A stretch of 64,000 nt of DNA from Cyclobacterium roseum (GTDB taxonomy: Bacteria; Bacteroidota; Bacteroidia; Cytophagales; Cyclobacteriaceae), in the NCBI RefSeq assembly GCF_010119225.1, contig NZ_WNKF01000008.1, positions 1-64,000 of the forward strand. The letters are read 5' to 3'. A program made the translations under genes and the position numbers. Below, piece after piece: positions 61,956-64,000 of this stretch. The notes below the pieces were generated by a model. The model did no database searches and was not told the origin of the DNA. It was given only the letters and a program-made list of their open reading frames with translations. Position 1 is the stretch's first letter; each line of letters starts with the position of its first letter.

Positions 61956-63259
61956 TCAAATCGCACGATATCCGCTCCCAGGGCGTTGAGACGTTGGTCG
62001 ATGTATTGATAGCCCCGGTCAATTTGCTCCACATTATCGATAACAGAAGTGCCATCTGAAGACATGGCGGCAATTAATAAAGCCACACCTGCCCGGATGT
62101 CCGGTGAAGTCATACGGATGGCTTTTAGAGGGTATTTGCGCGCCAGTCCGATAACGGTAGCCCGGTGTGGATCGCATAAAATAATTTGCGCACCCATGTC
62201 TATCAATTTATCCACAAAAAACAAGCGGCTTTCAAACATTTTCTGATGGACTAGAACGGTGCCTTTGGCTTGCGTGGCGATAACCAACACAATGCTTAGC
62301 AGGTCGGGAGTGAAACCGGGCCAGATGGCATCGGAAACCGTAAGAATGGAACCATCGATAAAGGTTTCAATTTCGTATAACTTCTGGGAGGGGATGAAAA
62401 TATCATCGTCTCTGATTTCCATTTTTATTCCCAATCGCTGAAACGTTTCCGGAATCAGGCCAAGTTTATCGACCCGAGCGTTTTTGATGGTGATTTCGGA
62501 TTGGGTCATGGCGGCCAGGCCTATGAATGAACCAATTTCAATCATGTCTGGTAGCAAGGTATGGCTGGTGCCTTTCAGCTTGTCTACGCCTTCAATGTGC
62601 AGGAGGTTGGAACCGATACCGGTTATTTTACCTCCCATGCGATTGATCATCAGGCACAGTTGCTGAAGGTAAGGTTCGCAGGCGGCATTGTAGATGGTGG
62701 TTTTTCCACTGGCCATGCAGGCGGCCATAATGATATTAGCCGTGCCGGTAACGGAAGCTTCGTCCAGGAGCATGTAGGTGCCGGTGAGCTTGCTCCCATC
62801 AATTTTATAGATTCCTTTTTTTCCGTCGTAATGAAATTTGGCTCCGAGTTTTTGAAAACCAGTGAAATGGGTATCCATCCTTCTCCTGCCGATCTTATCG
62901 CCTCCGGGTTTGGAAATTCTTCCTCTCCCAAACCGGGCAAGCAAGGGGCCCAGTAGCATCACGGACCCACGGAGTCCGGAAGCTTTTTGAAGGTATTCCT
63001 CCGAGTCCAAATAGGAAAGTTTGATATTTTTTGCTGTAAAGGAGTAACTTTCCGGGCCTTTTTTTTCAATCAGGACCCCCATATCCGAAAGCAGGTCCAT
63101 TAGTTTATTGACATCGCGAATGTTTGGGATTTTTTCGACGATTACCTCTTCGGAGGTTAACAAAACGGCACAAAGAATCTGCAGTGCCTCGTTTTTTGCA
63201 CCCTGGGGAACGATCTCTCCTTTGAGCTGCGTCCCACCCTTTACCCGGAATGATGCCAT
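61952..63259 (-). CDS. murA: UDP-N-acetylglucosamine 1-carboxyvinyltransferase
   Basis: A 435-aa enzyme adding enolpyruvate to UDP-GlcNAc, the first committed step of peptidoglycan synthesis. Lys 22 and Asn 23 (GAKNEAL), GPLLARFGRGR near 104 and the C-terminal DQRLNALGADI region mark MurA. The active-site loop reads SKPGGDKIGRRR, so the Cys that acts as general acid and binds fosfomycin (Cys115 in E. coli) is Asp121 here. That exchange keeps activity and is known to give fosfomycin resistance in other bacteria. The start overlaps the DUF4290 stop by one base (TAATG). Confidence 0.95.
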   Translation of the reverse strand: MASFRVKGGTQLKGEIVPQGAKNEALQILCAVLLTSEEVIVEKIPNIRDVNKLMDLLSDMGVLIEKKGPESYSFTAKNIKLSYLDSEEYLQKASGLRGSVMLLGPLLARFGRGRISKPGGDKIGRRRMDTHFTGFQKLGAKFHYDGKKGIYKIDGSKLTGTYMLLDEASVTGTANIIMAACMASGKTTIYNAACEPYLQQLCLMINRMGGKITGIGSNLLHIEGVDKLKGTSHTLLPDMIEIGSFIGLAAMTQSEITIKNARVDKLGLIPETFQRLGIKMEIRDDDIFIPSQKLYEIETFIDGSILTVSDAIWPGFTPDLLSIVLVIATQAKGTVLVHQKMFESRLFFVDKLIDMGAQIILCDPHRATVIGLARKYPLKAIRMTSPDIRAGVALLIAAMSSDGTSVIDNVEQIDRGYQYIDQRLNALGADIVRFD

Positions 63260-63936
63260 TAATTTCTTCTTTTTTTGCTATTGGAACTGTTGTTTCGTCG
63301 CTTACCTCCGCCGTAATTCCTTCGTCCACCACTGTTCGAAGAGCTGTTTTGCGGAGTGGCTACGTTGGTTTTAAAATCCCTTCGCATACTGGTTTCAAAA
63401 AGTCCGTTCTCCTTCACTTTATCCAGGTCTATGTGTAGTTTTCCCTTGGAAAGTGTTTTGATATCATCAATGATAATGGCATCATCAAAGTTTTCCCTGT
63501 TCCAGGTGGAGTGAAAACTTCTCATTAATTGGCCAATATAAATCAAAGCGGTTTCCTGCTCATCGTCATCTTCTATCTCGATGGCTTTTTCGATAAGTTT
63601 TTCGATGTTTCTTCCATAATGCTTGAACCTCACTTCACCTTCCGGGTAGCCAATTGGCTGGGGTTTTTTTCCCAGGAGTTCCTTTGGAGGCATGGGAAAA
63701 GGACCATTCACCTCCAGTTCAAAATCAGACATGATGTACATGTCGTCCCAAAGCTTCTGGTCGCTTTCGGTTTTTAATAGTGGATTAAGCTGTTTCATCA
63801 ACTCCACCAGGGCGTAGGCGTATTCCGTCCTTTTTTCATCCTCTGGAACCGTCTTGATGTAATCCACTAATTTTTGGATGTTTTTTCCGTATTCTTTCAA
63901 AATAACTTTGTTTTTAGGCTTTTCATTATTGGTCAT
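63259..63936 (-). CDS. DUF4290 domain protein
   Basis: A 225-aa cytoplasmic protein of the Bacteroidota-specific DUF4290 family: VILKEYGKNIQKLVDYIKTVPEDEKRTEYAYALVELMKQLNP near 12-55 and VRFKHYGRNIEKLIEKAIEIEDDDE near 102 are paired repeats. The last ~40 residues (SGGRRNYGGGKRRNNSSNSKKRRN) form a very basic, Gly/Asn/Ser-rich tail that could bind nucleic acid or the membrane. It is translationally coupled to murA by a TAATG overlap, an arrangement suggesting a role in envelope growth. The function is unknown. Confidence 0.88.
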   Translation of the reverse strand: MTNNEKPKNKVILKEYGKNIQKLVDYIKTVPEDEKRTEYAYALVELMKQLNPLLKTESDQKLWDDMYIMSDFELEVNGPFPMPPKELLGKKPQPIGYPEGEVRFKHYGRNIEKLIEKAIEIEDDDEQETALIYIGQLMRSFHSTWNRENFDDAIIIDDIKTLSKGKLHIDLDKVKENGLFETSMRRDFKTNVATPQNSSSNSGGRRNYGGGKRRNNSSNSKKRRN

Positions 63937-64000
63937 GATACCTGCATTTAAGTTTCCTGAACTTTTGTCAATATACTAAAAAATAGGCATTTGTCAGTAC

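Overview
The window looks like a chromosomal segment of a Bacteroidota bacterium, most likely a Cytophagales (Cyclobacteriaceae-like) member. The evidence is a giant SprB-repeat adhesin with a type B type IX secretion (T9SS) sorting domain next to a PorP/SprF gene, families largely confined to the phylum (DUF4290, DUF1599), -7 promoter elements of the TAnnTTTG type, weak Shine-Dalgarno use and many short gene overlaps. No rRNA, tRNA or CRISPR was seen. The only clear housekeeping RNA is RNase P RNA (rnpB).

Positions 1-6595 are an AT-rich accessory region that I read as an integron-like gene-cassette array. A tyrosine recombinase with an unusual HARP-like N-terminus and no IntI-specific insert (5489-6595) lies upstream of two cassettes in the same orientation. 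One cassette is a 1256-aa SEC-C/nuclease-like protein (1555-5325); the other is an HNH protein plus a deiminase-family protein (128-1386). Each cassette starts with a 9-nt word whose exact reverse complement lies just after its last gene, as expected for integron cassettes and attC sites. The attC of the first cassette is complete and foldable (1402-1538). The attC of the second is interrupted by what looks like the 3' end of a group IIC intron, running off the left edge. To the right is an agmatine deiminase gene with a frameshift and no start codon, then a SatD-family/membrane protein pair with a dockerin-like calcium loop.

From about 9.8 kb on the content is mostly core metabolism and envelope: threonine catabolism (tdh/kbl divergent), c-di-AMP synthesis with folate synthesis (folP-cdaA), DUF1599-DoxX-aroK, a FadL-like porin, proS, NfeD-FloA, hemA, a helix-hairpin-helix protein, an HSDR_N-like protein, a Crp/Fnr regulator, a probable oxidation-first sugar pathway (GMC oxidoreductase, gluconate dehydrogenase subunit 3-like protein, DUF1080), tesA divergent from ybbA-ybbP, and a MarR-YceI-MhqO-MhqD-like cluster with two identical operator-like sites. 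These are followed by hemN, ald, a fused branched-chain 2-oxo acid dehydrogenase E1, a LuxE-like protein, an NtrC-type activator lacking its DNA-binding domain, rnpB, the adhesin and its SprF partner, and murA (with Asp in place of the catalytic Cys) with DUF4290.

The most interesting part is the cassette array: attC-like sites, cassette-boundary complementarity and an attC-targeting intron remnant occur next to a recombinase that is not a classical IntI. Several intrinsic terminators in the core region are embedded in coding sequence. A palindromic repeat element with 10-bp perfect terminal inverted repeats lies between kbl and cdaA.
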